Below, in pieces: positions 24,964 through 33,270 of a stretch of DNA of 44,193 bases. Both the position numbers and the translations under genes were made by a program. The DNA is taken from positions 1 through 44,193 of the forward strand of contig CAOJBM010000005.1 of the NCBI GenBank assembly GCA_948329525.1, in the 5' to 3' direction. Within the stretch, counting starts at the first letter, position 1. Each line of letters opens with the position of its first letter. The notes under the pieces are model-generated. The model ran no database searches. It saw only the letters and a program-made list of their open reading frames with translations, and had not been told where the DNA came from. This DNA is from an uncultured Mycoplasmatota bacterium. Lineage in GTDB: Bacteria > Bacillota_I > Bacilli_A > RF39 > UBA660.

Positions 24964-25815
24964 ATGGAAGCGATTGATAATAAATATTTAATAGTTGTAA
25001 AAAGTGATGGAACAATTGAAGCAATTAAAAAAAATGAAATGGCTATAAAAGATAAAAAAATAATTCTTGAACTTATAGTAAAAGGATTTACTGTTATACT
25101 AAACGAAACTAGTCCAGCACTTTTTTTACCAAACACTTTTAGGAGTTTTGAACAAGCAAGTATTAGTTTAGAATTATTTTATCACTATAGTCAAGATGAG
25201 AGAAATTGTTTTAACTTTTATGATGTAGAGACAAGTGAACTAAGATATTCCCAAAAAGAAGAAACAAGAACAAAACTAGAAAAAGAAAAGAAGAGGTTAG
25301 AATTACAGCGTGATTTAGATTATATTTCAAAAAAAGCCATAATCTTAATATATTCTGATGGTAAAGTAGAAACAATAAAAGAACAAACAGAATTGGATGA
25401 AGACGATAATTTTGATATGTATTACTATACAGAACTATACAAAGTATCTAATAGATTAAAAGAAGCCTTACCAGATTTTGTTCCATATACTAGAGAAACT
25501 CAAGATACTAGTCATAATAAGATTGATAAAGATTTGATTAATCAAAAAGTTGCCATTTTTCTTAATCAGGATACTGGTAGAGAAATTGATTTAAGAACAA
25601 GTGGATTATCATTATTTAATATTTTACTCCCTAATAATTATGGAAGTATACTTCAAACTGAAAAAGTAGAAGAAATTTTAAATAAGTATCCTGAGCATAG
25701 AATGTTATTAAATATGTGGAATACTCAAGAAAAAAGATGTACTTCAACTTATTTGACCGATGTTTTAGAAGACTTAGCATTAAAAAAAGAATTAATTAGG
25801 AAAGAAGGAAAATAA
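24964..25815 (+). CDS. Unknown protein with two tandem copies of the 21476-type domain, first gene of the T-box operon
   Basis: 283 aa, soluble. The first copy spans about 6-90 (YLIVVKSDGTIEAI ... ALFLPNTFRSFEQASISLELFYHY). A charged helical linker follows (QKEETRTKLEKEKKRLELQRDL, about 97-120). The second copy spans about 124-270 (AIILIYSDGKVETI ... NILLPNNYGSILQTEKVEEILNKYPEHRML). AGGAGGG precedes the ATG. It ends 1 bp before the thrS start, so the two are translated from one T-box-controlled mRNA. ThrS here lacks its N-terminal TGS domain, which makes a partner role for this protein an attractive but unproven idea. The family is not recognised. Confidence 0.75.
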   Translation: MEAIDNKYLIVVKSDGTIEAIKKNEMAIKDKKIILELIVKGFTVILNETSPALFLPNTFRSFEQASISLELFYHYSQDERNCFNFYDVETSELRYSQKEETRTKLEKEKKRLELQRDLDYISKKAIILIYSDGKVETIKEQTELDEDDNFDMYYYTELYKVSNRLKEALPDFVPYTRETQDTSHNKIDKDLINQKVAIFLNQDTGREIDLRTSGLSLFNILLPNNYGSILQTEKVEEILNKYPEHRMLLNMWNTQEKRCTSTYLTDVLEDLALKKELIRKEGK

Positions 25816-25816
25816 A

Positions 25817-27580
25817 ATGGTAAATTTTAAAGAAAATGAAGAGTTAAATATTTTAAATCATAGTTGTGCTCACTTGATGGCACAAGCTGTTAAGCATTTG
25901 TATCCAAATGCGAAATTTTGGGTAGGACCTGTAGTTGAAGAAGGGTTTTACTATGACATTGATTTAGGTGACGATGTCATCAAAGAAGAAGATTTAGAAC
26001 GTATTGAACGGGAAATGAAGAAGTGCTCTAAAAGTGCTAAAAATATTATTAGAAAAGAAATTACAAAAGATGAAGCACTAGAGATGTTTAAAGATGATTC
26101 TTACAAATTAGATTTAATAAGTAGAATGGAAGATGAAAACGTTATTTCTTGTTATACACAAGGAGATTTTACAGATCTTTGTCGTGGTCCACATATGGAA
26201 AACACTAAAGAAATTAAATATTTTAAGTTAATTAAATTTAGTGGTGCTTACTGGAAAGGGGACGCTAATAACAAAGTTTTACAAAGAATTTATGGCGTTT
26301 GTTTTAAAACAGAAGAAGATTTAAATGCTCATTTACAAGAATTAGAAGAAATGAAGTTAAGAGACCATCGTAAAATAGGTAAAGATTTAGATATCTTTAT
26401 GACTAGTGATTTAGTTGGTAAAGGACTCCCTATTTATTTGCCTAATGGATACTTTATTTGGGAACAACTAGAGAACTATATTAAAGATAAAGAAAAGAAA
26501 TTAGGCTATTTACATGTTTTAACACCACCTTTAGGGAATGTTGAACTTTATAAAACTTCTGGACATTGGGATCACTATCAAGAAAGTATGTTTCCAAAAA
26601 TGGAAGTAGAAGGAGAAGAATTTGTTCTTCGTCCCATGAACTGTCCTCATCATATGATGGTTTATGCGAATGCCATCCATTCTTATCGTGACTTACCAAT
26701 TCGTATTGGTGAAATTGCAAGAGATTGTCGTTTTGAAACATCAGGAAGTTTAAAAGGAATTGAAAGAGTTAGAACATTCTGTCAAAACGATGCCCACTTA
26801 TTTGTAACAAGTGAACAAATTGAAGATGAATTTTCGAAAGTTGTTAACTTAATTTTAGAAACATATAAAGAATTAGGTATTACTGAATTTCGCTTTGAGT
26901 TATCGCTAAGAGATAAGGAAGATAAAGTAAAATATTATCCTGATGATGAGATGTGGGATAGTGCTGAAACGAAATTAAGAAAGATTTTAGATGATTATGG
27001 ATATCCATATGTTGAAAAAATAGGTGAAGCAGCATTTTATGGCCCTAAATTAGATGTGCAAGTAAAACCTGCGATTGGACCAGAATATACATTATCAACT
27101 TGTCAATTAGATTTCTGCTTACCAATGCGTTTTAATCTATCTTATGTTGATGCTAGTGGAGAGAAGAAAACGCCAATTGTAATTCATCGAGCTATTCTTG
27201 GAGCAATTGATAGAACTATAGCTTATTATTTGGAAGAAACAAAAGGCTATTTACCAGCTTGGTTAGCTCCTAAACAAGTTAAAGTAATTCCTGTTAATAA
27301 TGAATATCACCTAGATTATGCTAAAGAGGTATTTGATAAGTTAGCAAGTAGTGGTTTTAGAGTTGAAATTGATGAGAGAAACGAAAAACTAGGTTATAAA
27401 TTAAGAGAATCTGTTGTTAAAAAAGTACCTTATATGTTGATTTTAGGCGGGAAAGAAAAAGACGATAATACTATCTCTTACAGAAGAGCAGGTAGTGAAG
27501 AAACTACTACTTTAAAAATAGAAGAATTTATTGATTTACTAAATAACGATATCAAAAATAAAGTAAGATACGACAAGTAA
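25817..27580 (+). CDS. thrS: Threonyl-tRNA synthetase lacking the TGS domain
   Basis: 587 aa against about 640 for the family. It charges tRNA-Thr. It starts directly at the editing domain: H15 and H19 in NHSCAHLMAQ with the Cys of CRGPHM near 122 form the Ser-tRNA(Thr) editing site. The class II catalytic core has motif 2 (RIGEIARDCRFETSG), the zinc ligands in LRPMNCPHHM and VIHRAILGAIDR, and motif 3 at the same place. The anticodon-binding domain (about 485-575) ends the protein. The missing piece is the ~60-residue ubiquitin-like TGS domain; the stop of the preceding gene and AAGGA before ATG 25817 show this is not a missed start. It is regulated by the upstream T-box. Confidence 0.96.
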   Translation: MVNFKENEELNILNHSCAHLMAQAVKHLYPNAKFWVGPVVEEGFYYDIDLGDDVIKEEDLERIEREMKKCSKSAKNIIRKEITKDEALEMFKDDSYKLDLISRMEDENVISCYTQGDFTDLCRGPHMENTKEIKYFKLIKFSGAYWKGDANNKVLQRIYGVCFKTEEDLNAHLQELEEMKLRDHRKIGKDLDIFMTSDLVGKGLPIYLPNGYFIWEQLENYIKDKEKKLGYLHVLTPPLGNVELYKTSGHWDHYQESMFPKMEVEGEEFVLRPMNCPHHMMVYANAIHSYRDLPIRIGEIARDCRFETSGSLKGIERVRTFCQNDAHLFVTSEQIEDEFSKVVNLILETYKELGITEFRFELSLRDKEDKVKYYPDDEMWDSAETKLRKILDDYGYPYVEKIGEAAFYGPKLDVQVKPAIGPEYTLSTCQLDFCLPMRFNLSYVDASGEKKTPIVIHRAILGAIDRTIAYYLEETKGYLPAWLAPKQVKVIPVNNEYHLDYAKEVFDKLASSGFRVEIDERNEKLGYKLRESVVKKVPYMLILGGKEKDDNTISYRRAGSEETTTLKIEEFIDLLNNDIKNKVRYDK

Positions 27581-27592
27581 TCTTGCTTTTTT
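27561..27592 (+). terminator. Terminator after thrS
   Basis: An approximately 9-bp stem (27561-27569 with 27580-27588), one G-T pair, then T-rich sequence. It overlaps the thrS stop. Confidence 0.55.
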
Positions 27593-27635
27593 TATTTAGT
27601 TTTGGTATTATACAACCTTAAGGGAAGGGGATTTT

Positions 27636-28484
27636 ATGCTTGATTTACAAAATGTTTTAGTAACTGAAATGTTTAAATTTTTTGGAAGATCAGTTTCTTT
27701 AGAAGAAGAATTTTTTCGAAAAATGAATATTCAAACTATTGGTGATTTAAGAAAAATAGTACAGGAACAACCAAATTGTTTTAATTATTTTATTAAAGAA
27801 AAGTATTATAATTATTTTATTAAAGAAAGTTGTGAAGAGATTTTATTAAAAACAAGTTTATTAGAAGAAAAATATTGTCTAAGTAGTACTATACCTTTTC
27901 AAAATTTAGATATGATTTCTAAGGAAGAAAAAGAAACTAGTGAAAAAAGTACAAAAGGTAAAGAGCTTATACTTGAGGCTTTAGTTGGGCAATATGGAAG
28001 GGCTACTTTTAATTTTTTACTAGACTTAAGTGTTTTTGAAATAAAAAAATTATTCTATTATCAAAATTCTATTTCAAAACCATTAATATTAGAAGCGGGA
28101 AAAATTGGATTATACAATTTAGAAGTCATTAAATATGCGATTAAATTGTTTGAAGAACAACTTATTAGACAAAATGAAGAAGAACACTCTTTTGGAATTG
28201 ACTTATTTCATTTAAACTATGATGCGAAAAGAGCCATAGTAATTGAAGAATTAGCAAGTTATGTAGATTACTTAGAAGCTAACGCTTTAAGATGTGTTTG
28301 GGGAGATAATAATAAAGTAAAAATCAGATATATGAAAGAAGCTTTAATATCACAAAGTAAAATAGCTAATAGAAATAAAGAAAGAATGATTAATACGATT
28401 ACAAACTATACAACATTAACTGAGTTAGAAAATGGTGTTGTTAAAAATAGAACCTTAGATAGGTTTATTAGAAGAAAAATATGA
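27636..28484 (+). CDS. Paralogous family member A, first gene of the kinase operon
   Basis: 282 aa, soluble and mostly helical. It shares three blocks with the 29360 and 30210 products. These are a central block KELILEAL...FNFLLDL; a helix IKYAIKLFEEQLIRQN followed by DLFHLNYDAKRAIVIEELASYVDYL; and a C-terminal signature TNYTTLTELENGVVKNRTLDRF at about 255-277. It is the most divergent of the three, with the basic end IRRKI. AAGGGG precedes the ATG. Its stop overlaps the start of the kinase gene (ATGA, 28481-28484), implying translational coupling. The family is not recognised; no catalytic motif is visible. Confidence 0.75.
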   Translation: MLDLQNVLVTEMFKFFGRSVSLEEEFFRKMNIQTIGDLRKIVQEQPNCFNYFIKEKYYNYFIKESCEEILLKTSLLEEKYCLSSTIPFQNLDMISKEEKETSEKSTKGKELILEALVGQYGRATFNFLLDLSVFEIKKLFYYQNSISKPLILEAGKIGLYNLEVIKYAIKLFEEQLIRQNEEEHSFGIDLFHLNYDAKRAIVIEELASYVDYLEANALRCVWGDNNKVKIRYMKEALISQSKIANRNKERMINTITNYTTLTELENGVVKNRTLDRFIRRKI

Positions 28485-29359
28485 AAACAATAAATATTTC
28501 AAAAAGAGCGTTTGAAAATTTAAAACCATTAAAATTATCTAATAAAATAACTTGTAGCGAATCGAAAATATTCGAATTTCACTATCATAATCAAGATAAA
28601 GTATTCAAAAAACTTTATAATAATAAAGGCAGTTCTTTTGCTAATAAACTTTATACTGTTGAAATGCTTGATACTTATCTTGAGATTTTACCAGAATTGT
28701 TAGTAATACCAGATTATTTAATAAGTATTAATAATGAAATTGTCGGTTTTACTTCGCCTTTGATTGACGGAGTCAATCTGTCTCTAGTACTAGAGAACAA
28801 AAAAATTCCTCTTGAAGAAAAGAAAAAGCATTTACAAGATATTGGAGAATTATTATCTAAAATGAAGTCGATAAGAGAAAAAACAGAATTGAAAGATTTT
28901 TTCTTAAATGATTTACATGCTTCCAACTTTGTTATCGATAAAAATGGTATTTTAAGAGCTGTTGATTTAGATAGTTGTAAGATAGCAGATAATAAAATAT
29001 TTCCAAGCTTATATTTATCTAATTATAATTTTATGAAATATGAAATTTATGGTAAATATGAAAAACAAAATGATACAATAATTCCGAGTGCTGCAACTGA
29101 CTTATATTGTTATTATATGGTTATATTAAATTTTTTATTAGAAGGTAAAGTTCATTTATATTCTTTAGAAGAATTTTATCTTTACTTAAACTATTTAGAA
29201 TACATAGGTATATCTAAAGAATTAATAAATTGTTTTTATAGTATTTTTGATACAGGTGCTAATATAAATCCTGCTCCTTACTTAGAAACATTAAGTTTAG
29301 AACAAGTAGGAAGATCAAGAGAAAATGTCTATAAATTAAATAGAAAGAAGGTAAGCTAA
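28481..29359 (+). CDS. Protein-kinase-fold protein (Ser/Thr kinase or phosphotransferase-like)
   Basis: 292 aa. Kinase landmarks appear in order: a beta3 lysine in KVFKKLY (Lys43 or 44), a possible helix C Glu61 (TVEMLDTYL), a hinge-like segment GFTSPLIDGVNL (89-100), the catalytic loop LNDLHASNFVI at 142-152 with Asp144 and Asn149, and the metal-binding Asp in VDLDS at 161-165 (replacing DFG). The Gly-rich loop is weak. A helical C-lobe follows. It sits between paralog A (4-bp overlap) and paralog B (start directly after its stop), so the four proteins are probably made together. The substrate may be one of its paralog neighbours; this is inference. An aminoglycoside-phosphotransferase-like small-molecule kinase is the main alternative. 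Confidence 0.72.
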   Translation: MKTINISKRAFENLKPLKLSNKITCSESKIFEFHYHNQDKVFKKLYNNKGSSFANKLYTVEMLDTYLEILPELLVIPDYLISINNEIVGFTSPLIDGVNLSLVLENKKIPLEEKKKHLQDIGELLSKMKSIREKTELKDFFLNDLHASNFVIDKNGILRAVDLDSCKIADNKIFPSLYLSNYNFMKYEIYGKYEKQNDTIIPSAATDLYCYYMVILNFLLEGKVHLYSLEEFYLYLNYLEYIGISKELINCFYSIFDTGANINPAPYLETLSLEQVGRSRENVYKLNRKKVS

Positions 29360-30208
29360 ATGATAAAGCTAGAAAATATTGCAGTATATGGAGCTGATAA
29401 ATTCTTTTCTTCTTGGATAGAAAAAATGGGAGTTCAAGAACTAAAGTTTATTAAAGAAAAAGAATTAAAAAACTTTGCTCAACTTAAAAAAATGATTATT
29501 CAAAAAGAAGAAGTATCACCATATTTCATTAAACTTTTTGAATTAACAGTTAATTATATTAACAAAGATTGTATGATTAATAAAACGTCAAAAATATGGA
29601 CTTCTAATAATCTTCAAAATATAAATCAAGAAGATTTAGAAGTAACTGAAGAACAAACCCTTGCTAAAAATTTAATATTAAATGCTGTTATTGATGCTGA
29701 ATGGCGAGTAACTTTTTTAGATATTGAAAACCTAAATATGCAAAGTGTAAGATTTTTTCTTAAACATACAACTCCCAATGGAGAAAATAGTTTAAAGTTA
29801 TTTCCAAGAATTGGTAATGATGCTGTTAAAAAAGTTATTAAAGCCTTTGACTATTATGAAGAGCAAATAAAAAGACAAGCAAAAGAAAATCATGAAATTG
29901 GTACTGACTTATTTGCCTTAAATAAAGAAGCAAAACAAGAGATTGTTAAAAGAGAAATAGTTTCTTATATAGAGTACTTATTATCTTTTCAAGATGATTT
30001 TATATGGGGTAGACGAGGTAAAAATGTCAATGACTTATTAAAAGAATGTATAATAAGTACAAGAAAGCGTGCTATTAGAAGTAGAAATAATTTAATTGCT
30101 ACTTTAACTAATTATATGACACTAGAAGAACTTGAAAATGGAGCAGTAGAAAACCATACATTAGATAGATTTATGTTAAAGAAAACCATTAAGAAAGAAG
30201 AAAAATAA
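29360..30208 (+). CDS. Paralogous family member B of the kinase operon
   Basis: 282 aa, helical and charged. It begins MIKLENIAVYGADKFF, closely matched by the start of the 30210 product (MIKLENVAIYKADRYF). Blocks shared with its paralogs are LAKNLILNAV, the central LKLFPRIGNDAVKKVIKAFDYYEEQIKRQ, then DLFALNKEAKQEIVKREIVSYIEYLL with IWG, and the terminal TNYMTLEELENGAVENHTLDRF followed by a Lys-rich tail. GAAGGTAAG precedes the ATG, which abuts the kinase gene stop. There is no membrane segment or known motif. Conserved Tyr, Thr and Ser in the terminal block (TNYMTL) are candidate phospho-acceptors. Confidence 0.75.
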   Translation: MIKLENIAVYGADKFFSSWIEKMGVQELKFIKEKELKNFAQLKKMIIQKEEVSPYFIKLFELTVNYINKDCMINKTSKIWTSNNLQNINQEDLEVTEEQTLAKNLILNAVIDAEWRVTFLDIENLNMQSVRFFLKHTTPNGENSLKLFPRIGNDAVKKVIKAFDYYEEQIKRQAKENHEIGTDLFALNKEAKQEIVKREIVSYIEYLLSFQDDFIWGRRGKNVNDLLKECIISTRKRAIRSRNNLIATLTNYMTLEELENGAVENHTLDRFMLKKTIKKEEK

Positions 30209-30209
30209 A

Positions 30210-31067
30210 ATGATCAAATTGGAAAACGTTGCGATATATAAAGCAGATAGATATTTTAATAAAAATATAAGACCTATGAATGGTGAAGAAATAACTTTTT
30301 TAAGAAAACATAATATAGGAGATTTTGGTACTTTAGAAAATATTATTAACTCTTCAATTGAAGTTCCTAAATATTTTATCGATTTATATGATTTAGCAAA
30401 TAAAAAATTAAAAAGAAGTAGACTAGATAAAGAACCAGAAATATATGTTACTCATTTTCCAATAACTGAAGAAATTAGTAAAGAGGCTATTAAAAAAACT
30501 GAAGAAGAAACAATCTGTAAAGATTTAATACTAACGAATTTAACATCAGGTCAAGGATATATTGTCTCTTTTCAAGAGATAAAAAACAAAAATATTGCTT
30601 TTCTTCGTTATTTGTTAAGTCATACTACTTTGGATTGGCAAAATGCTCTAAATTTATTATATCGTATTGGAAATAAAGAAATCTATAAAGCTCTTAATGC
30701 TTTAAAATTATATGAAGAACAAGTGATAAGACAAGCGGGTAAGACAGATCTCAATTTATTTTATTTAGATAAAATTCAAAAAAGAAAGATTGTTTATGAA
30801 CAATTTGAAAATTATATCAAATACTTCTTAAGTTATTCGGATAACTACGATTTTATATGGGGAAATATTAATAAAGCCACTATTAGGTATTTAAATTGCT
30901 GTTTAGATTGTAATGCACATAATTCTGTTAGTGAAAAAATAAAAGAAATACTTATAGAAACCTTTACTAATTATATGACATTAGAAGAACTAGAAAATGG
31001 TGCGATAGAAAATCACACATTAGATAGGTTTATATTGCAAAAATCAAAATCAAAAAGTGTCAAATAA
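30210..31067 (+). CDS. Paralogous family member C of the kinase operon
   Basis: 285 aa. Closest to member B: a similar opening, KDLILTNL, LNLLYRIGNKEIYKALNALKLYEEQVIRQ, DLNLFYLDKIQKRKIVYEQFENYIKYFL with IWG, and the end TNYMTLEELENGAIENHTLDRF plus a Lys/Ser tail. It starts 1 bp after the stop of member B with AAGAAGAAAAA upstream, a weak ribosome binding site suggesting coupled translation. It is the last gene of the operon; a new promoter begins at 31079. Three divergent copies in a row point to an old duplication kept under selection. Function unknown. Confidence 0.75.
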   Translation: MIKLENVAIYKADRYFNKNIRPMNGEEITFLRKHNIGDFGTLENIINSSIEVPKYFIDLYDLANKKLKRSRLDKEPEIYVTHFPITEEISKEAIKKTEEETICKDLILTNLTSGQGYIVSFQEIKNKNIAFLRYLLSHTTLDWQNALNLLYRIGNKEIYKALNALKLYEEQVIRQAGKTDLNLFYLDKIQKRKIVYEQFENYIKYFLSYSDNYDFIWGNINKATIRYLNCCLDCNAHNSVSEKIKEILIETFTNYMTLEELENGAIENHTLDRFILQKSKSKSVK

Positions 31068-31078
31068 TTATCCTTTTC

Positions 31079-31149
31079 TTGAGTTTTAATTTGAAAGTTT
31101 GATACAATTAAGAAGAAAATAAATAGTTTTCGTGATTAGAAAACTATTT
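31079..31149 (+). promoter_or_regulatory. helD promoter and 5' leader hairpin
   Basis: TTGAGT (31079-31084), an 18-bp spacer and TACAAT (31103-31108) place the transcript start near 31115. The leader then forms an 11-bp perfect stem (31121-31131 with 31139-31149, 7-nt loop) between the start site and the ribosome binding site AAGGATGG at 31158. Only four T residues follow, so it is more likely a stabilising or regulatory hairpin than a terminator. Confidence 0.55.
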
Positions 31150-31169
31150 TCAAGTGTAAGGATGGTAGT

Positions 31170-33191
31170 ATGGCAATAGAGGGTATTGAACTAGAAAAAG
31201 AAAAGAAAATATTAAGAGGTATTAACTTAAAAATTAGTAAAAAAATTGATGAACTTGGTGGCGATATTGAACTAGAAGAAGAAAAAATTAAAGAGTTTAA
31301 AAAATTTGCTTGGGATAATAAAAGTAGTATGGACTCTGGAGACTTAGCAGCAGTTCAAAGCGAATCTAACTTAGAAGCAAATATGATGTTAATGGAAAAA
31401 GATTATTTTAGAAAACTTTTAAGGGTAAAAAATAATCCTTATTTTGCATCCATTGTCTTTGATGATGAAGATTTAGAACACCATGTTATCTATATTGGGC
31501 TTACTTATTTAAAAGATGATAAATTAAGAAATATCATTAACGACTGGCGTAGTCCTATTTGTAGTATTTATTATGATTATGAACTTGGCCCTTGTTCTTA
31601 TCTAGCTCCAGGTGGAACTATTAAGGGTGAGTTAAAAAGAAAAAGACAGTATAAGATTGAAAATAAAAAACTAGTTAGATTATTTGATAGTTCTATTAAT
31701 ATAGAAGATGATATGCTTCAAGAAGTATTGGCTGGGGAAAGCTCTGAAAAAATGAAAAATATAGTTAATACTATTCAAAGTGAACAAAATGCTGTTATTA
31801 GAAACATAACGGATAAGAATTTAATTGTTAGTGGAATTGCTGGTAGCGGGAAGACTAGTGTAGCACTACATAGAATCGCTTTCTTGCTTTATAAAATAAA
31901 AAACTTAACAAGTTCCAAAGTTCTTATCTTCTCACCAAATCGGATTTTTACGGAGTATATTTCAAATGTCTTACCTGAACTAGGGGAAGATAATACAATG
32001 CAAACTACTTTTAATGATTATATAGAAAAAGAGCTTATTGGATTTAAAAAAGTCGAAAACTATGTTGATTTTATTGGGCGTTATTATAAAAATGGAGAAA
32101 ATAATAAAAAGTTAGTCCTTTATAAACAAAGTGATAATATTATTAAAGATATGGAAGACTTTGTTTTGGATTACGTTTCGAAAGCCAAATTTATTAGTGA
32201 TTTTACTGAAAATGAAATTTATATTATATCCAAAGATGAAATTAACGAAATGTTGCATAAAAGATATAATAGCTTAGTTTTATTAGATCGGGTAGATACT
32301 ATTGCGGATAAATTAAGTGAAAGAAATTATAAAGGAACACATAAGAAGAGCGCTACATATAAGAAATTGCTTTTTGAGAATGCTAATTTTACTAATGATT
32401 TTAAAGAGATTTTTTGTTTGTTTTTTAAAAGTGATTTTGCAAAAATAAAAATGAGTGAAAATGAGTTAGAGCAATTCAAAAATAGTAAAGAAATTAAATA
32501 TGAAGATGCTTTAATACTAACTTATTTAAAAGGATTATTAGAAGGTTTTGGCTATGAAAAATATATTGAGCAAGTAGTAATAGATGAAGCCCAGGATTAT
32601 AGTTATTTACAATATTTAATAATTAGTAAAGTCTTTAAAAATGCTAATTTTACGATTTTAGGAGATGTTAATCAAACGATAAATCCATATTATAAATATA
32701 AGACTTTAAATGAATTAACTCATCTTTTTCCAAGAAGTGCTTATATAGAGTTAACTAAAACATATCGTTCTAGTGCTGAAATTATAGCATATACTAATAA
32801 AATTTTGAATTTAAACCATGTTTGTGCTATTAGAAAAGATAATAAAATTCCAGTAGTATTAAGAGAAAAACTAGAATATTTAGAAGAAGATGTAACTCAT
32901 TTACAAGAAAAATATAAAAGTATTGCTATTATTACGAGAGATTCTTTTGCAGCCGAAAAAGTATTCAACTTATTAAAAGATAAAGTTAAAATATCTTTAA
33001 TTGAATCAAATACTATTGAGTTTAATAAAGAGCTAGTAGTATTACCTGCTTACATTGCAAAAGGATTAGAATTTGATTCTGTTATAGTTTATACTGATAA
33101 AGATTCTTATTTTAATAATAAAGAACGAAATTTACTTTATGTAGCTTGTACAAGAGCCCAACATGAACTCATTGTATATTCCATAAAATAA
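31170..33191 (+). CDS. helD: HelD-like superfamily I helicase (RNA polymerase recycling factor)
   Basis: 673 aa, shorter than B. subtilis HelD (774). An N-terminal coiled coil (about 5-50, ELEKEKKILRGINLKISKKIDEL ...) corresponds to the arm that enters the RNA polymerase secondary channel. WRSPICSIYYDYELGP near 122-140 is a HelD family signature. The motor has Walker A GIAGSGKT at 222-229, DEAQD at 472-476, LGDVNQTI, TYRSS, and the final TRAQHELIV block of UvrD-like helicases. HelD strips stalled RNA polymerase from DNA using ATP. The region between the two RecA-like lobes is reduced. It is monocistronic behind its own promoter with a leader hairpin. Confidence 0.9.
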   Translation: MAIEGIELEKEKKILRGINLKISKKIDELGGDIELEEEKIKEFKKFAWDNKSSMDSGDLAAVQSESNLEANMMLMEKDYFRKLLRVKNNPYFASIVFDDEDLEHHVIYIGLTYLKDDKLRNIINDWRSPICSIYYDYELGPCSYLAPGGTIKGELKRKRQYKIENKKLVRLFDSSINIEDDMLQEVLAGESSEKMKNIVNTIQSEQNAVIRNITDKNLIVSGIAGSGKTSVALHRIAFLLYKIKNLTSSKVLIFSPNRIFTEYISNVLPELGEDNTMQTTFNDYIEKELIGFKKVENYVDFIGRYYKNGENNKKLVLYKQSDNIIKDMEDFVLDYVSKAKFISDFTENEIYIISKDEINEMLHKRYNSLVLLDRVDTIADKLSERNYKGTHKKSATYKKLLFENANFTNDFKEIFCLFFKSDFAKIKMSENELEQFKNSKEIKYEDALILTYLKGLLEGFGYEKYIEQVVIDEAQDYSYLQYLIISKVFKNANFTILGDVNQTINPYYKYKTLNELTHLFPRSAYIELTKTYRSSAEIIAYTNKILNLNHVCAIRKDNKIPVVLREKLEYLEEDVTHLQEKYKSIAIITRDSFAAEKVFNLLKDKVKISLIESNTIEFNKELVVLPAYIAKGLEFDSVIVYTDKDSYFNNKERNLLYVACTRAQHELIVYSIK

Positions 33192-33218
33192 AAAAGCAAA
33201 AAATGTCGAATTATTTTG

Positions 33219-33247
33219 TTGATTTATTCTGCTATATTTAATATAAT
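33219..33247 (+). promoter_or_regulatory. Promoter of the beta-propeller protein gene
   Basis: TTGATT at 33219-33224, a 17-bp spacer and TATAAT at 33242-33247. Confidence 0.65.
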
Positions 33248-33270
33248 TATAACAGAAATGAGGTTTTTAT

